A DNA stretch of 64,000 nucleotides. Source: Skeletonema tropicum. Taxonomy: Eukaryota; Bacillariophyta; Thalassiosirophyceae; Thalassiosirales; Thalassiosiraceae. The notes below the pieces were generated by a model, which saw nothing but the letters and a program-made list of their open reading frames with translations, searched no databases and had not been told where the DNA came from. Made by a program: the position numbers and the translations under genes. Within the stretch, counting starts at the first letter, position 1, and each line of letters starts with the position of its first letter. Positions 11,001 to 22,230 of this stretch are shown here, piece by piece. The DNA is taken from contig CM074140.1 of NCBI GenBank assembly GCA_037178625.1, forward strand, positions 434,001 through 498,000. Direction: 5' to 3'.

Positions 11001-12420
11001 ATAGGAGATGGTATATGCAATCCCGAGTACAACAAGGCTGAATGTAATTATGACGGAGGCGACTGCTGCAAGGAATCGTGCGACACAAGTCACTCGTTTT
11101 ACTCGTGTGGTCTTGGCGTAGAAAACTTTGACTGTCGTGATCCAGCCTTTGTCGAAGAAGAAGAAGAAGTTGAAACTGATAACCAGACACGCAAACCAAC
11201 ACCCATGCCTACGGCCAAATCGGTGAGTGTGCAGACAACAGAAACGGTCACTTCTACACCTGCACCGACAAAAATATCCACACCACCCCCAACTAAAGCA
11301 ACCGTATCACCAACCTCGAAGGCACCTACAGCACAACCTACAGCACCGCCAGTATCGCCTCCTACAAAACCTCCCTCAGAAACCTCCTACAAAACCTCCC
11401 TCAAAACCACCTTCAAAACCTCCTACACCACCGCCAACGCAAACCACATGTCATAAAGACATGCTTGAATGCGAGGGTGGGACTTTCGTAACGAGAAATC
11501 CAGACGACAACTGTGAGTTTCATGCCTGTCCTCCAGTCAAAGGACCAACGCCTCTGGATCAGCTCATCCTCGCACTCCAGACTCCGAAGTGCGAGGATGA
11601 GCTGCTGGAATGTCCTGGTAGCGGAGATTACGTTGGAAGGGATCCTTCAAATGGATGTGATTTCTTTCCATGCCCCGATCCTAAGCCTATGGAAGTGGAA
11701 TCAACGGAGACTGCTGTAGGATGTGACGAAGATTTCTTCCTTTGCGGCGGAGGCCAACTTGTTTTCCGGAATTCAGAAGATAGTTGCAACTTCTTCCCTT
11801 GCCCAATAAGGGAATGTAAAGAGGATTGGCTTGTGTGCAGTGATGGTCAGTCAGTGTACAGAAATCCAGAAGATGACTGTAACTTCTACCCTTGCCCAGA
11901 GCTACTAGAAACATCTAAACCAACGCCGCGTCCAACTAGAAAACGAACGCCACGTCCAACTCCAAGACGAACGCCAAGTCCAACTAAAAAACCAACGCCT
12001 CGTCCGAGTGAAAAAGTACAAAGTACTTCAATGGCAGCCTCAGTTCAAGAGTCACTAAAGCCTCTTCAACAAACGGCACAAACAACAATGGCAGGCTCAG
12101 TTCATGATAAACTATCCGCATCAAATCCTACTGCAAAGTGCACCAAAGAATTGTTCAGATGTCCAAACGGTCAGTATGTGGGTAGAGATCCGGGGAACAA
12201 ATGCGAGTATTTCCCCTGCAAGGAAGTTGGAGACATATCAGAAATGTCCGAGCAAAGCTCCTCAATGACAAGTGCGTCGATGATGCTCGAAAAATTCACA
12301 TCAGAACTGTCTGAACAAAGCTCATCAATGACAAGTGCCTCCAAGACGCACGAAAAATTCACTTCAAATTTGAATCAAGCACTTCGAACTCACAATAAGA
12401 AACGAAAGAATGGTGGTTGA
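8055..12420 (+). CDS. Secreted multidomain GH19 chitinase-like protein with LNR and Cys repeats (frame break near 11379)
   Basis: Start chosen at 8055, where a signal peptide begins. Introns I place: 10005-10082 and 10198-10305, both GT-AG; splicing restores FFGRGAIQLSWNYNYRGA, a GH19 core block. Domain order: Cys modules shared with the neighbouring secreted protein (about residues 205-320), Pro/Thr linker, another Cys module (about 425-475), GH19 domain (about 495-800) with NTLHESDEF carrying the usual catalytic Glu, two LNR (Lin-12/Notch) repeats of the form IGDG-C----YDGGDCC, a Thr/Pro mucin-like linker, then five repeats of C-x6-C...R(N/D)...C-F-PC. At about 11379 one extra G shifts a PPTKPPSK-type linker out of frame; skipping it joins the halves into about 1392 residues. 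The protein should be secreted and act on chitin, but activity is not proven by sequence. The break may be a mutation or an assembly error. Confidence 0.8.
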
Positions 12421-12831
12421 AACATAAGAATATTGTAATTTGGCTCAAAACTGAAAGGATAGATATCATACCATACTTCTCATTCTTTTGTAAGAAATTT
12501 TATCCTACTGGACCTAATCCACAGCGTTAGCATGTGAAAAACGACAAGAGGGACAGTCCTGTGGCTGCTACTTGTTTTACCTTATCAATCAAGGTGTATG
12601 AGGACAGCCTCAAACATGGGCAGGTAATGATCTAAACATTTCATTATTAATCACATTACTCATTAGTTGAATGATGAATTATGACATTAACACATTATCT
12701 CACCACAATTAGCAAGTTCTATATCTTTCCCCTCCCATCTATGATCGAAATAAATCATAATATCATGTCTAAAAACACGAAAGAGTCACGCCCCAGTACT
12801 TAAAAACTTCCAAAAACTTGGCACCAGCACT
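12421..12831. other. Convergent intergenic region
   Basis: AT-rich 3' flanks of the chitinase-like gene (plus) and the epimerase gene (minus). No gene or repeat seen. Confidence 0.4.
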
Positions 12832-13942
12832 TCAAACGTTTTTGGTAACCTCAGTACTTTCATCATTTCCCAATTGCATCAACGAATCATCCACCTGCTG
12901 CACAACCTCACTCTTACTAAAGTCAGTAGTATTCCCCTCAGCTTGCTCTCGTTCAATCTCCCCCTTAATCCAAAAGTAAGTCTTACGAAGTCCATCAATA
13001 ATTTTCGTCTTGGGTTCCCATCCCAACTTCTCCAGAATAAGCACATTATTGGAGTTACGTCCACGTACCCCCATGGGTCCATCGATATGCTTGATGGGCA
13101 TATCCTCCTTCCCTTCATAGGAGAGTGCCATTTTGGCAAATTGATTCATATCCACCATTTCAGTCGATCCAAGATTAATGGGTACCTCACAATCCGAAAA
13201 TGTCAATCGGAGCACACCCTCCACACAGTCATCAATGTACGTGAAGGACCGAGTCTGCTTCCCATCTCCCCACATCTCAATCTCTTTCGTGGCAGTAATG
13301 GCCTTCCGGCAAAAGGCAGCGGGGGCCTTTTCACGTCCCCCCGTCCATGTGCCCCTTGGTCCATAAATATTATGGAATCGAGCAATGCGAATGTTCAGGG
13401 GGAAGTCACGTCCGTAGGCCAGGGCCATTTCCTCGGCGTACAACTTTTCCAGACCGTACATGTCTTGAGGACGTGCTGGCCACGCATCACTTTCAACGAG
13501 ACCGGGGTTTTCTGGATCTTCCTGCTTGGCCTCATTGTAGACACATGCCGAACTTGCGTAGAAGAAATCACGTGCCCCGCAACGTCTAGCCGCCTCGAGC
13601 ATGTTCATACTAATTAGAGGTATTATTGAAACTCAAGACCGATTCATTGGAGCAGATGAATCCCATGCCCCCCATGTCAGCGGCGAGATTGTACACTTGT
13701 AGACAGTCCTTGCATGCCTTTACTGCCACCTCGAGCTTGCGCAAGTCGTCGAGGATGAATTCGTCGCAGAATTCTTCGGGTTTCATGAATTCATTTTCTT
13801 TCCAGTCGACTACGGTGACTTTGTAGCCGTTTTCTTTGAGGCGTTTGGCGATGTGGGACCCGATGAAGCCGGCGCCGCCTCCGACGCAGATTTTGGCTCC
13901 GTCGCCGGGAGGGAGGGTGAAGGAGCGATGTTCTGTTGTCAT
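12832..13942 (-). CDS. GME: GDP-mannose 3,5-epimerase (one-base frame break at 13618)
   Basis: An extended short-chain dehydrogenase with an N-terminal GGAGFIGSHIA nucleotide-binding motif and the family blocks NLAADMGGMGFI, FFYASSACVY, QDMYGLEKL (catalytic Tyr-x3-Lys), RFHNIYGP, GGREKAPAAFCRKA, MWGDGKQTRSFTYIDDCVEG and GVRGRNS. It converts GDP-mannose to GDP-L-galactose and GDP-gulose, feeding ascorbate and cell-wall sugar synthesis in the cytosol. The start at 13942 gives MTTEHRS, as expected just before the Rossmann motif. The frame changes between NNT and ISMNMLEAAR: deleting one base (the A at 13618 on the plus strand) restores NNTLISMNMLEAAR, matching the family, so the lesion is a single-base insertion and not an intron. 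Everything else looks intact (about 369 residues). Confidence 0.88.
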
Positions 13943-14107
13943 GTTGTTGCTTAGCTTGATTAGTTTGTTGGAAGGTAATATTGCCGTTATTATGACAAGT
14001 TGGGTCGAAAATGACAACTGCGTTCGATGTGGAATGTGGGGCTGATAGGTGGGATTTGGGATTCGGGATTCGGATTTTTCAAAAGATCCCTCGCCGAAAG
14101 ATATCAA

Positions 14108-14693
14108 GAAAGGCGGGCCGTGACTGAACAGTTCGTGTTTTGAGTCACGAAGATTAGAGTTAATATTTTAAAATAAAGGGTTAAAATGTTAATGTCGCTG
14201 GGACAACCGACAATACGACAAGTTGAAGGGATAATTGTAGGGGTTAAGCGCGCTCGAGAATACTATTAACACTCGTGTCTCTTTACTAGAAGTAAAGTCA
14301 TCTATGTATCTATCTATGTAGGAGTAGAATATATACCTTCATTATTCATCTTGATTAAAAATAGAAACTTAATCCTTCTTGAATTAGCTTTAATCACATC
14401 CATATCTGGTAGATTAAAAGGGCTATCCCTAAAAGACGATAAAGTGAGTGGTGGACACGTCGATTACACGTCCTCAAATTCCGCAATCTTTGTGTGGACA
14501 AGTCTAAAACTCTCTAGAGAACCAGTCGTGTAAAAAACAAAGGACATTGCAGGAAGTTTGCACGCCCTCTGCGAGGTGCATGTACTTCTATAGTTGTACT
14601 TATTGCTTTCTCTTGCCATTTCGTGCTTCGGATGACTTCGAGCACAACAACATCATCAATACAGAAGACGTACATAACCACTGTCGCACCAAC
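14108..14693. other. Intergenic region upstream of family A copy 2
   Basis: AT-rich sequence with a short TATC microsatellite near 14300. An in-frame ATG at 14547 would add 49 residues to the following gene, but that segment is Cys/Tyr-rich and not shared with copy 1, so I treat it as 5' flank. Confidence 0.4.
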
Positions 14694-15593
14694 ATGTCTA
14701 TTGTGGCCTCACATACTATTGAAAATTGGAATCAGAGCGCGTCCGGACTCCAGAAGACGGTGAAGATGGGCAGCGTGGCGAATGTCATCCCTAACGTTGC
14801 CGATCAGAGAGGAAACGATCGGAGAGAAAACGATGATGCGTCCACCAAGATGGTGCAGTGGAGGGGAAATTTGGTGGCTGAGAAGGAGGCGAAGGCTCTC
14901 CGTCACGTTTTTGATCATTTGCAAGACCACTTTGGCCATCAGCGGCCTGATCCAAATGTTCGGTTCGAAGCAAACCTTGAGCATCCGGGACATGGCCAGA
15001 TGTGGCAGGCCGACATGGACTTCACCTACAATATCAACGGAGATCATTGCAAGCTCGCTTACATAGGAATGGATATGTGCCTCGACCTAACTCCCAAGCG
15101 TATACACAAGTTTGGCCGACCGATGATGCAAGACTACGGTGAGACATGGGTGTATGCATATCTCCCTGAGACAACGATGGATAAGATCAAAGCGTATGTG
15201 AAAGCCGGCACTGGCTGGGATGTATCTACAGAAGGGACGGTACACGATCCAAATAGGAATTTGGTAGCGATCAAGGCCAAACTGAATAATGAGGCTGGGC
15301 AGCCCAAGCCAAGCTTCTGGGTTGTGTCAGAGAAGGATTCTGCTCAAGATGATGTGTCATTCTCTCGCATCGGCGCCGTTCAAGAGGTTCATAGCGATGC
15401 TACCCAGAAGCATATTCACAGAGGTGTTGGAATCTTTTCTGTGTCGATGGAAGTCGAGGGAACTCCAAACTTCAGGCCAAATCCTTGTGTAGGGGACGAG
15501 GCCAATCTTGTTTTCACGCTTGTAAGCGTTCGTACGTGGGGCGTTACCGATTGCGTTGCCCCCATTGTTCATGCTCCGCAAAGCGTTATGTAG
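14694..15593 (+). CDS. Unrecognised conserved protein, family A copy 2
   Basis: About 299 residues from the ATG at 14694 (MSIVASHT); an ATG at 14547 is also in frame. From MVQWRGN onwards it aligns along its whole length with the minus-strand gene at 2995-4026, about half of the residues being identical by eye, while the N-termini differ. Conserved blocks are EAKALRHVFD, WVYAYLPE, AGTGWDVS, PSFWVV, HIHRGVGIFSVSMEVEG and TWGVTDCVAPIV. There is no signal peptide or TM span. Its 3' end has been copied at least twice just downstream (15628-15683 and 16125-16376), so the locus is recombinationally active. The function is unknown to me. Confidence 0.72.
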   Translation: MSIVASHTIENWNQSASGLQKTVKMGSVANVIPNVADQRGNDRRENDDASTKMVQWRGNLVAEKEAKALRHVFDHLQDHFGHQRPDPNVRFEANLEHPGHGQMWQADMDFTYNINGDHCKLAYIGMDMCLDLTPKRIHKFGRPMMQDYGETWVYAYLPETTMDKIKAYVKAGTGWDVSTEGTVHDPNRNLVAIKAKLNNEAGQPKPSFWVVSEKDSAQDDVSFSRIGAVQEVHSDATQKHIHRGVGIFSVSMEVEGTPNFRPNPCVGDEANLVFTLVSVRTWGVTDCVAPIVHAPQSVM

Positions 15594-15627
15594 AGGGATT
15601 TTTTCGTTGTATGATGCATATCAATTA

Positions 15628-15683
15628 GGGGCGTTACCGATTGCGTTGCCCCCATTGTTCATGCTCCACAAAACATCATGTAA
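15628..15683 (+). repeat. Tandem copy of the 3' end of family A copy 2
   Basis: The last ~40 coding bases of the preceding gene (GGGCGTTACCGATTGCGTTG onwards) recur here 90 bases downstream, again leading to a stop after a CATGTAA. It is too short to be a gene. Confidence 0.75.
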
Positions 15684-16124
15684 ATAGAAAAGGAAGGAAT
15701 AATGACATGTATTCAATTTGAATTTCACTTCTCTGAGGAGAATAATCTCGTCAAGAGATTCGGGGATATGGGTGACGTGCTAAGTCTTCAGCTTAATATC
15801 TTAGTATACTTAATATTTGTTTTATACTATGATCTTGTTATGTCTCAGAAGAAGTATTGATACTGTCTTATTCGAATATCGAATAGAGATTCATTGCAGA
15901 TACACTCAGGCAGGTAACTATCATTGTTCTTACCAATACATGTGAAAATGGAATTGAATAGGAAGACTAATAGTACATAATAGTGAATACTTATGATCTG
16001 AAAAGTCTCTGAAAAGTATGTGTCAAAGCTTCCATTACTACTACTGTCTTATTAGGCCTTCCGTCTCCTGAGCTAGAATGTAGGTACTTTAAGTAGTAGT
16101 GCAACCGCAAATTGACGGATCTAG

Positions 16125-16376
16125 CATCGGCGCCTTTCAAGAGGTTCATAGCGATGCTACCCAGAAGCATATCCACAGAGGTGTTGGAATCTTTTCTGTG
16201 TCGATGGAGGTCGAGGGAACTCCAAACTTCAAGCCAATTCCTTGTGTAGGGGACGAGGCCAATCTTGTTTTCACGCTCGTAAGTGTTCGTACGTGGGGCG
16301 TTACCGATTGCGTTGCCCCCATTGTTCATGCTCTTCAAAGCGTCATGTAGAGTGATTTTTTCGTTGTATGATGCAT
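16125..16376 (+). pseudogene. Family A copy 3, 5'-truncated fragment
   Basis: Contains only the C-terminal ~75 codons of the family (from IGA-QEVHSDATQKHIHRG to the end), nearly identical to 15363-15593, plus the same ~25 bases of 3' flank. It lacks the N-terminal three quarters. The high identity says the copying was recent. Confidence 0.8.
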
Positions 16377-16515
16377 GAAAAGCCTAATTGATGATATAAT
16401 ATCACGTGCGGGCCTAGTCTACCTGTGAATATCATCTCAAGCCAACTCTATTTTTAAAGCCAAGTTCATTCATCGGTAGTTTAGCCGGTTCGCATTCGTC
16501 AGCTCTTCTTCATCA

Positions 16516-18427
16516 TCACCTTGACTTATACTGAAGGCGCTTCTTTGACTCTTGCATTCCAATCTCTACATCAGACTCAATCGACAAGCTATAAAAGACA
16601 GAGCCCGCCATTGAAAGTAGTGCCACTATCTGAAAAGGCAGAGAAAAGTCTGATGTAGCCGCCTGTTGCCCATCGTTATCAAGTAGAATTCCAAATAATG
16701 TCACTGTAATTGATCCTGATATAGCTGCAAAGACATTCCCAAGTGCATAAACAGCCCCAGCTTTGGAAGGTGTACTTGATACCTCTAAATGAGATACTGA
16801 CACAGCACCGAGGGATATTGCACTGATTGTTTGAGCCGCTCCGAATAAGAATGCTGGAGCTTGAAATGTTGTCTCATCACCGCTGCTGCCGACACTTGCA
16901 AGAAATGATAGGTATAATAATATCATTGCAGGACCAACGCCACTGATTAACTGGAGGGATCGTCGTGTAAGACGAGATCCGATTTTGGACGATAGCTTGT
17001 CTGCTCCTACACCAATCGACAGTCCAATCAGCGCTTGTGTGATTTGAGGTACAATCAAAGATGATGCAGCGATACTTGCTGCCACTGCTGTCGATGATAC
17101 AAATGACGATGACGAAGCATCAACAGCAGCAGCAGCAGCAATTATTGTTGAGGCATCGGCAATCCGTTCAAGATACAGAGGACCCCACGAGGCAATAGAA
17201 TACAGCAATGCTCCTTGTCCAATCTGAGCTGCAACTATAGCTCGTCCACTCTTGGATGACAAAGTTTCTTTTGCTATTGCAATTGCATCTTTCACTATAA
17301 CCATGGTGCTACTCAATACAGTGTTAGTGCTCTCTTCAGATACCATAGAGTTGCTGGTGCTGTCACTGCGATTGTTTCTCCAACCAACACTCAAATCAAA
17401 CTCACTAGAAAACATGGCTGTTACAACGAGCGACAAGATTCCATTGATGTAAAACAACAGCGGCCAAACAGAAGAAGAAGTATCATGCTGTAATAAACCC
17501 CATTGGGCCAAATGAAGCTGACTAGTTTCGGAGAAAATTAGCCAAGCAGATAGATAGGCCCATGAACTTCCTAGATAACATCCTGCAATTACGATGGCTG
17601 AGGCGGTCGCTTTGATGTCTTGATTTTTTCCACTGATAAAAGTGTTTCGTTCTTCCGATGTTGTTGATGTGGTTGTTGTTATTCTAGCATCACTTGCAAA
17701 CATTGCATCTACAGATGATGAAGAAGCTGTAGTAGTCGAAACACCCGCCATTGCAACAGGTAGTAACACACCTTCCAACAACCCAAGTGAAAATCTATCC
17801 AAAATTGCCCAATTCGGTCCAGCCATTGCAGCCATTGGAAAGAGAAAAGTGGTTATTCCAGTTAGTACGAGAGAGAGTGGGAGAATTCGTCTGAATCCCT
17901 CGTGACGGTTCGTCTGATGCTGGGTTGTTGATGGCGATGATAATGTTGATATTGCTGCATCTGAATTGATATCGACGTTATCACTGCCATGATCAATCTC
18001 AATAGAATTATAGGCATCTACATCTGTTGTCGCATCCGTAGTGGTAGTAGTAACAGAAGAAGAAGACGAAGAACGACCACCCATCACTCCACCAAACACT
18101 TGTGTCAAAGCATACCCAACAAAGAAGGCACTTTGAACCTGACCTAACTGACGTTCATTCCAGTGTAATTCGTCTAGTAGGGAGCTTGCTGCAATGGCAG
18201 AGGTGCCTAATGATAAAATGCAATAAGATTGTAGCATTTATGATGTAAGAGTAGAACATCATTCAGTTGATAAAACTTGCTGTGTGTGCATGATATCAAA
18301 AAATAATATCTTCTATCACAAGCGTCTACACACCTCGATCAGCATAGGAAATGGCAGCGGCAGTGGAGGCAGCTATGCTCCAGTGGAGTGCTCTTGGGGG
18401 TAGAATAGGTGGCGATGGGGTCTTCAT
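16516..18427 (-). CDS. SLC17/PHT4-like major facilitator transporter
   Basis: Two exons. Exon 1 (18334-18427) encodes MKTPSPPILPPRALHWSIAA and the start of TM1 up to ISYADRG. A 127-base GT-AG intron (18207-18333) follows, and exon 2 (16516-18206) begins TSAIAASSLLDE. The first ~10 codons of the longer open frame starting at 18237 are intronic. The product is 594 residues with about 12 hydrophobic spans. WNERQLGQVQSAFFVGYALT followed by GG fits the SLC17/PHT4 signature around TM2, so the family would transport organic anions or phosphate across an organelle or plasma membrane (family knowledge; the substrate is not visible). Two Ser/Thr/Asp-rich insertions, after TM2 and between TM4 and TM5, are longer than usual and look like loop expansions. 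Confidence 0.82.
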
Positions 18428-18524
18428 TGACTGAAGTATGTATTGAGTATCATTCATTGAATGTCGCCGCTTGCCGCTTCCCGCTTCCTGCTTGTGCAGC
18501 TTGTCGTTGCGCGCTAGCGCTGCC

Positions 18525-18740
18525 TCTTCTTACATACTTCACGGGAACCTGGGGTTGACAGTGGATGCTTTTTGTTAGCAGCCGATTTGTCGAGAGCTTG
18601 CCAGGAGTTTCAAGTCGTGGTTCTAAAAAATCTAGCGTTGAGGTGCGTTGAGGTTGATTTCTGATGGCCTGTTCCGTCAAAAACTTGCGCCAACGTGCAA
18701 ACTTGCTGCCACCGCCACGAGTGACATGGTGTGTCGGCCA
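18525..18740 (-). repeat. Inverted bracket repeat, left copy
   Basis: Read on the minus strand this contains GATGGCC...GTTTTTGACGGAACAGGCC...CAACGCACCTCAACGCTAG...CAACCCCAGGTTCCCGTG. The same series occurs on the plus strand at 22045-22230, with small indels. The outer edge (GCAGCTTGTCGTTGCGCGCT) recurs again at 23826-23845 and inverted near 42125. The pair brackets the hairpin-rich block 18.8-22.0 kb. Confidence 0.75.
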
Positions 18741-18779
18741 TCTCTGATCAAGTCAAGTAGAAGCGGGACAGGATAGAAG

Positions 18780-21700
18780 TAAGTAATATCCAATAACCTT
18801 AGTGAACTAAAGAACGCGAAACTGAGAGTTGTCTCTCAGCGTCATGAACCGCAGAGCATCGCAGCAACCAACGATAACTCTGATAAACTTGGGGGGGGAA
18901 TCGCCCAACTCGATTACCTATCTTTTGAAGTATCAAGATCAGTTACGTCTCTGATCAGGACATTCTTTGAAGGGATTTGCCGAACCTACTGGAGATACCT
19001 GTTCCGTTCCAGGGCCTCGCCCAGTCTCCAGTAACTTGCACTTCATAAGACTGAAAGTAAGCATGAGTGCAAATGTCCACTACTGGTACTGGGGCGAGGG
19101 TAGGAAACGTTGATAGAATATCTTCCTTCCGAGACCTCGTTAAAAGGCTCCGAGTCACAGTCTTGGTTGTTTCCCAGAACAAAGAAAGCATGGCCTCATG
19201 TGCATCTGTACTTTGCTATGAACTGTTTGTAGTAGAAACAACGGAGAATGCAAGGCAGAACTTTTACTCAATCATACGATTGCCAATCAACAGGTTTAAC
19301 GACAGACCATTTTCAGCACCGCTGCTGAAACTCCCCCCACCATATTTCTCCCAGATGCGAAGTACTTAAACATCTGGCGGCGTAATTCCGTCCCTACGTA
19401 TTGCTTTGCTTGCTCATACCCCGACTGTGATCAGCTACACAGCCTCCACGAGCGCAGGAACAGCACTACCCATCGAACTGTATTCTAGTTCGATGCATTT
19501 TTTGCCTCAGCGTTCGATTCTTGAGATATTCGAACCTGAGCATAAATACTTAGCTCCAACGAGCCTGAATGTTCATTTCTTGGTACTTGGCAGAGATTCG
19601 ATACCTGTCCATTTCCGGTCTTCATCCAGTTGTTTGCATCTCAACTCTCAACGACGATGCAATTACTCGGTAAACTACTTAGTCATCTTGATGCAGTGCA
19701 AACTTCACGCTGGATGGAATCGCAGCTCACGAACATTTAAATATCTTCTCTGGTAGATGCTCTACTCTCTTCCCCAGAGAGCATCTTATAATGTGACACC
19801 TCTGTAGAGATCGCTAAAGAATGCGCAATCACTTGCTGGAAGTCTACTCATCCCCGATGACAAGTACATGGAGGGAGACTGTAACCCCCATTAGACTTTC
19901 CGCTAGATGTGCCATCATTTCCCGGTCTATTGAGAATTGGATACTTGCATCCAATTCCAGGCTAAGTCCCCGTGAGAATTGCTTCTCCCGAGTACTCAGC
20001 AAAAATGAGAGAACTAACCTATCTCATCCCATCGAGATTGTGCCAATATGGTCGCCACAATGAAATGGCTGAGACTAGTTGTTCAATGCGTCTTTCTCCT
20101 CTGCGACGCAAAAATGTGACATTAGAAGGAATGCCATTGTAAGGGAAGCCTTTCTGCAAAGTGTCGTGACAAGTACATCTGTCAGACACTCCCTACACTC
20201 ACTCATCCACCTTATTGCATAGACGGCCATGAGGCGTGGAAAAGACTTCAGTGTTTCGACGAGTTTTGGTACTACTGCAATGTGAGACGTGTATCATCTA
20301 ACAGAGCCAGAAGTATTCTACATCTGTGCATCAACACCGCAAGGTATTGAAAGCTAGAACCAAACTTGCCCCCCTCATCCCATCCCCAAAACATTGTCGA
20401 AGAAATATCCACTAATCAAATTCCTAATGATAGGAACGATTTCCCAACAAAACATTTCATTCAACAATCAAATTGGTCACTGACTTTGTTTGCATCTACG
20501 TGCCACGACACCAAAGTCGGCTATGGTACTTCGATGCATCCAGTGAGGAAGTATTCAAACCGAAGAGCAAGCTCTGAAGTCCGACTACCTCCATCTACTT
20601 TGAATGAATGAGAGTATGCCCTGGCGTAGATGGGAAATGACTACCCATCCACGGCCCGAGTTCGAGAAACATGTACATGTACTCACATACCCCCCTCAAC
20701 ATTATTCAAAGCAGCAACCTTCTTTTCCAACGTCACCTGCTTTGATACTCTCACCATGATAAAGTGTATAGCACCCCCAGAACTCCCCGTTGTTGAATTT
20801 ATCCCCCATGCAGCATATAACGTAGGATGCGCAGCGGGAGGAAAGGGCTCTTGAGGGAACTCGTAGACTACACTTCTTATAAGTTCATGGCAATAGGAAG
20901 AACAAACTCCACTTGGTCTTCCACTATTGTCCTCCACAATAGGAGAGTACGGTACAGCTGTGCATCAATAATGCACCATAAAAAAACCAAACTCAACACG
21001 GAAGAGCATAGCTCTCAATCGACGAATTAATAGTATTCCCCCGACGTGATGGATTTGCGAATGTTTATGAGCACATCGCTCAACGGCCTACACGGAGACG
21101 TTGATGAATATCCACACACCGTGCACCCCCCACAGTATAACCAAAGCAAAACTGCGGTCTAATCTCTCAAGCATAGATGTCGCTTTGATACTCTTAATAA
21201 TCAAAGAGAAGAGTATTCCTTCGTGTTGTGAAACCAACCAGACCATTGATATCGGGACATGTGTTGTAAAATAATGTCCAATATCATCAAACCCCCCTCA
21301 AGTCCACCCAAAGCGATGGCAATTGCTTGAGGGACGTAGCAGACCGTAGATGAACCAAACAGATCAAGGCATTGAGAACATTTCCCAATACATCGATGCC
21401 TGTTGTCCACAGTCTATATGTCACCGTTTCTACCAACACACGCAACATCCATGATATCCCTGTTCGTATCCTATCCAAACCCCCCTCAAAGCTCCCGTCA
21501 AAAGACGGTTGCGTGTGGACACTGCGATCGGAGCACATGTCGAAAGACACGGCGGTGGAAATGCCCCGGTTCCCCCGAGACTTTGGAGGGACGTCGTAGT
21601 GCTTGACGTCAAGCAGCGGCACCAGAAGGATAATGACGGAAAAGAACCCAGTGACTTCCAATGTAGGAGCAACACCATCTGTGTGATTCACCGAAAAATC

Positions 21701-21950
21701 TTTAATTTTAATGATCAAATCTCTGCGGGGCTGCAGCTCTAATCGAATGATCAACTTCGTCAGTTGTGCAGGCAGCAGAGACCCGAGCCGATGAATTTGC
21801 TTACAAACACAGACAGCAACTAAAAGTTGCTCACAAACAAAGGTTGTAAGCTTGTTGGCTCATTCCTGTCTTCCAGCCAAATCTTGCACTCGCTCTCGCG
21901 GCATCTTGCCTTGTCCACAAATATTGTGGACAGACCGAAGTACAAATTTC
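18780..21950. other. Gene-free block dense in short perfect hairpins
   Basis: No credible protein is encoded. Perfect 9-bp stems with loops of 30 or less occur at 18987-19033, 19471-19495, 19755-19786, 19934-19957 and 21912-21932. 8-bp stems occur at 19311-19330, 20591-20633, 20707-20744, 21188-21216 and 21799-21851 (the last enclosing a 7-bp hairpin at 21815-21831). Longer stems with a bulge or small internal loop occur at 19506-19540, 20161-20189 and 21248-21285. A perfect 16-bp palindrome lies at 21600-21615. A CCCCCCTCA(A) word recurs near 20371, 20691, 21291 and 21480. Phrases such as CTGTGCATCA followed by ACCAAACT recur near 20325 and 20957, suggesting diverged internal repeats. It may be a non-autonomous element or a source of structured RNA; this is inference. 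Confidence 0.6.
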
Positions 21951-22044
21951 CAGCTGCTGTTCCTGTCTTCACGTTGGCTTTCTCATCTCTCTTCTCCACA
22001 CCGACTTAACTTGGAGGCGTACGAGATGCTGCTTGGTGGCGCAC

Positions 22045-22230
22045 CGTGTCAGATGGCCGATCCGTGGCGTCGGCGGCAAGTTTTTGACGGAACAGGCCAT
22101 CCTCAACGCACCTCAACGCTAGATTTTGTAAAACACGACTTGAAACTCCTGGCAAGCTCTTGACAAATCTCTCAGCAAGACGTGTCAACCCCAGGTTCCC
22201 GTGCATACTTCAACGCTGCCTCTTCTACTA
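22045..22230 (+). repeat. Inverted bracket repeat, right copy
   Basis: Plus-strand counterpart of 18525-18740, sharing GTTTTTGACGGAACAGGCC, CAACGCACCTCAACGCTAG, ACTTGAAACTCCTGGCAAGC and CAACCCCAGGTTCCCGTG. It is followed by an AT-rich stretch and then the gene starting at 22434. Confidence 0.75.

Noticed and set aside
11427..11460. Programmed +1 frameshift at the stop codon of the chitinase-like gene
   Set aside because: The first Cys of the first C-terminal repeat is already in the second frame before this stop, and the linker periodicity places the shift at about 11379.
20371..21490. CCCCCCTCA words read as polypurine tracts of retroelements
   Set aside because: No LTR or pol fragment is associated with any of them.
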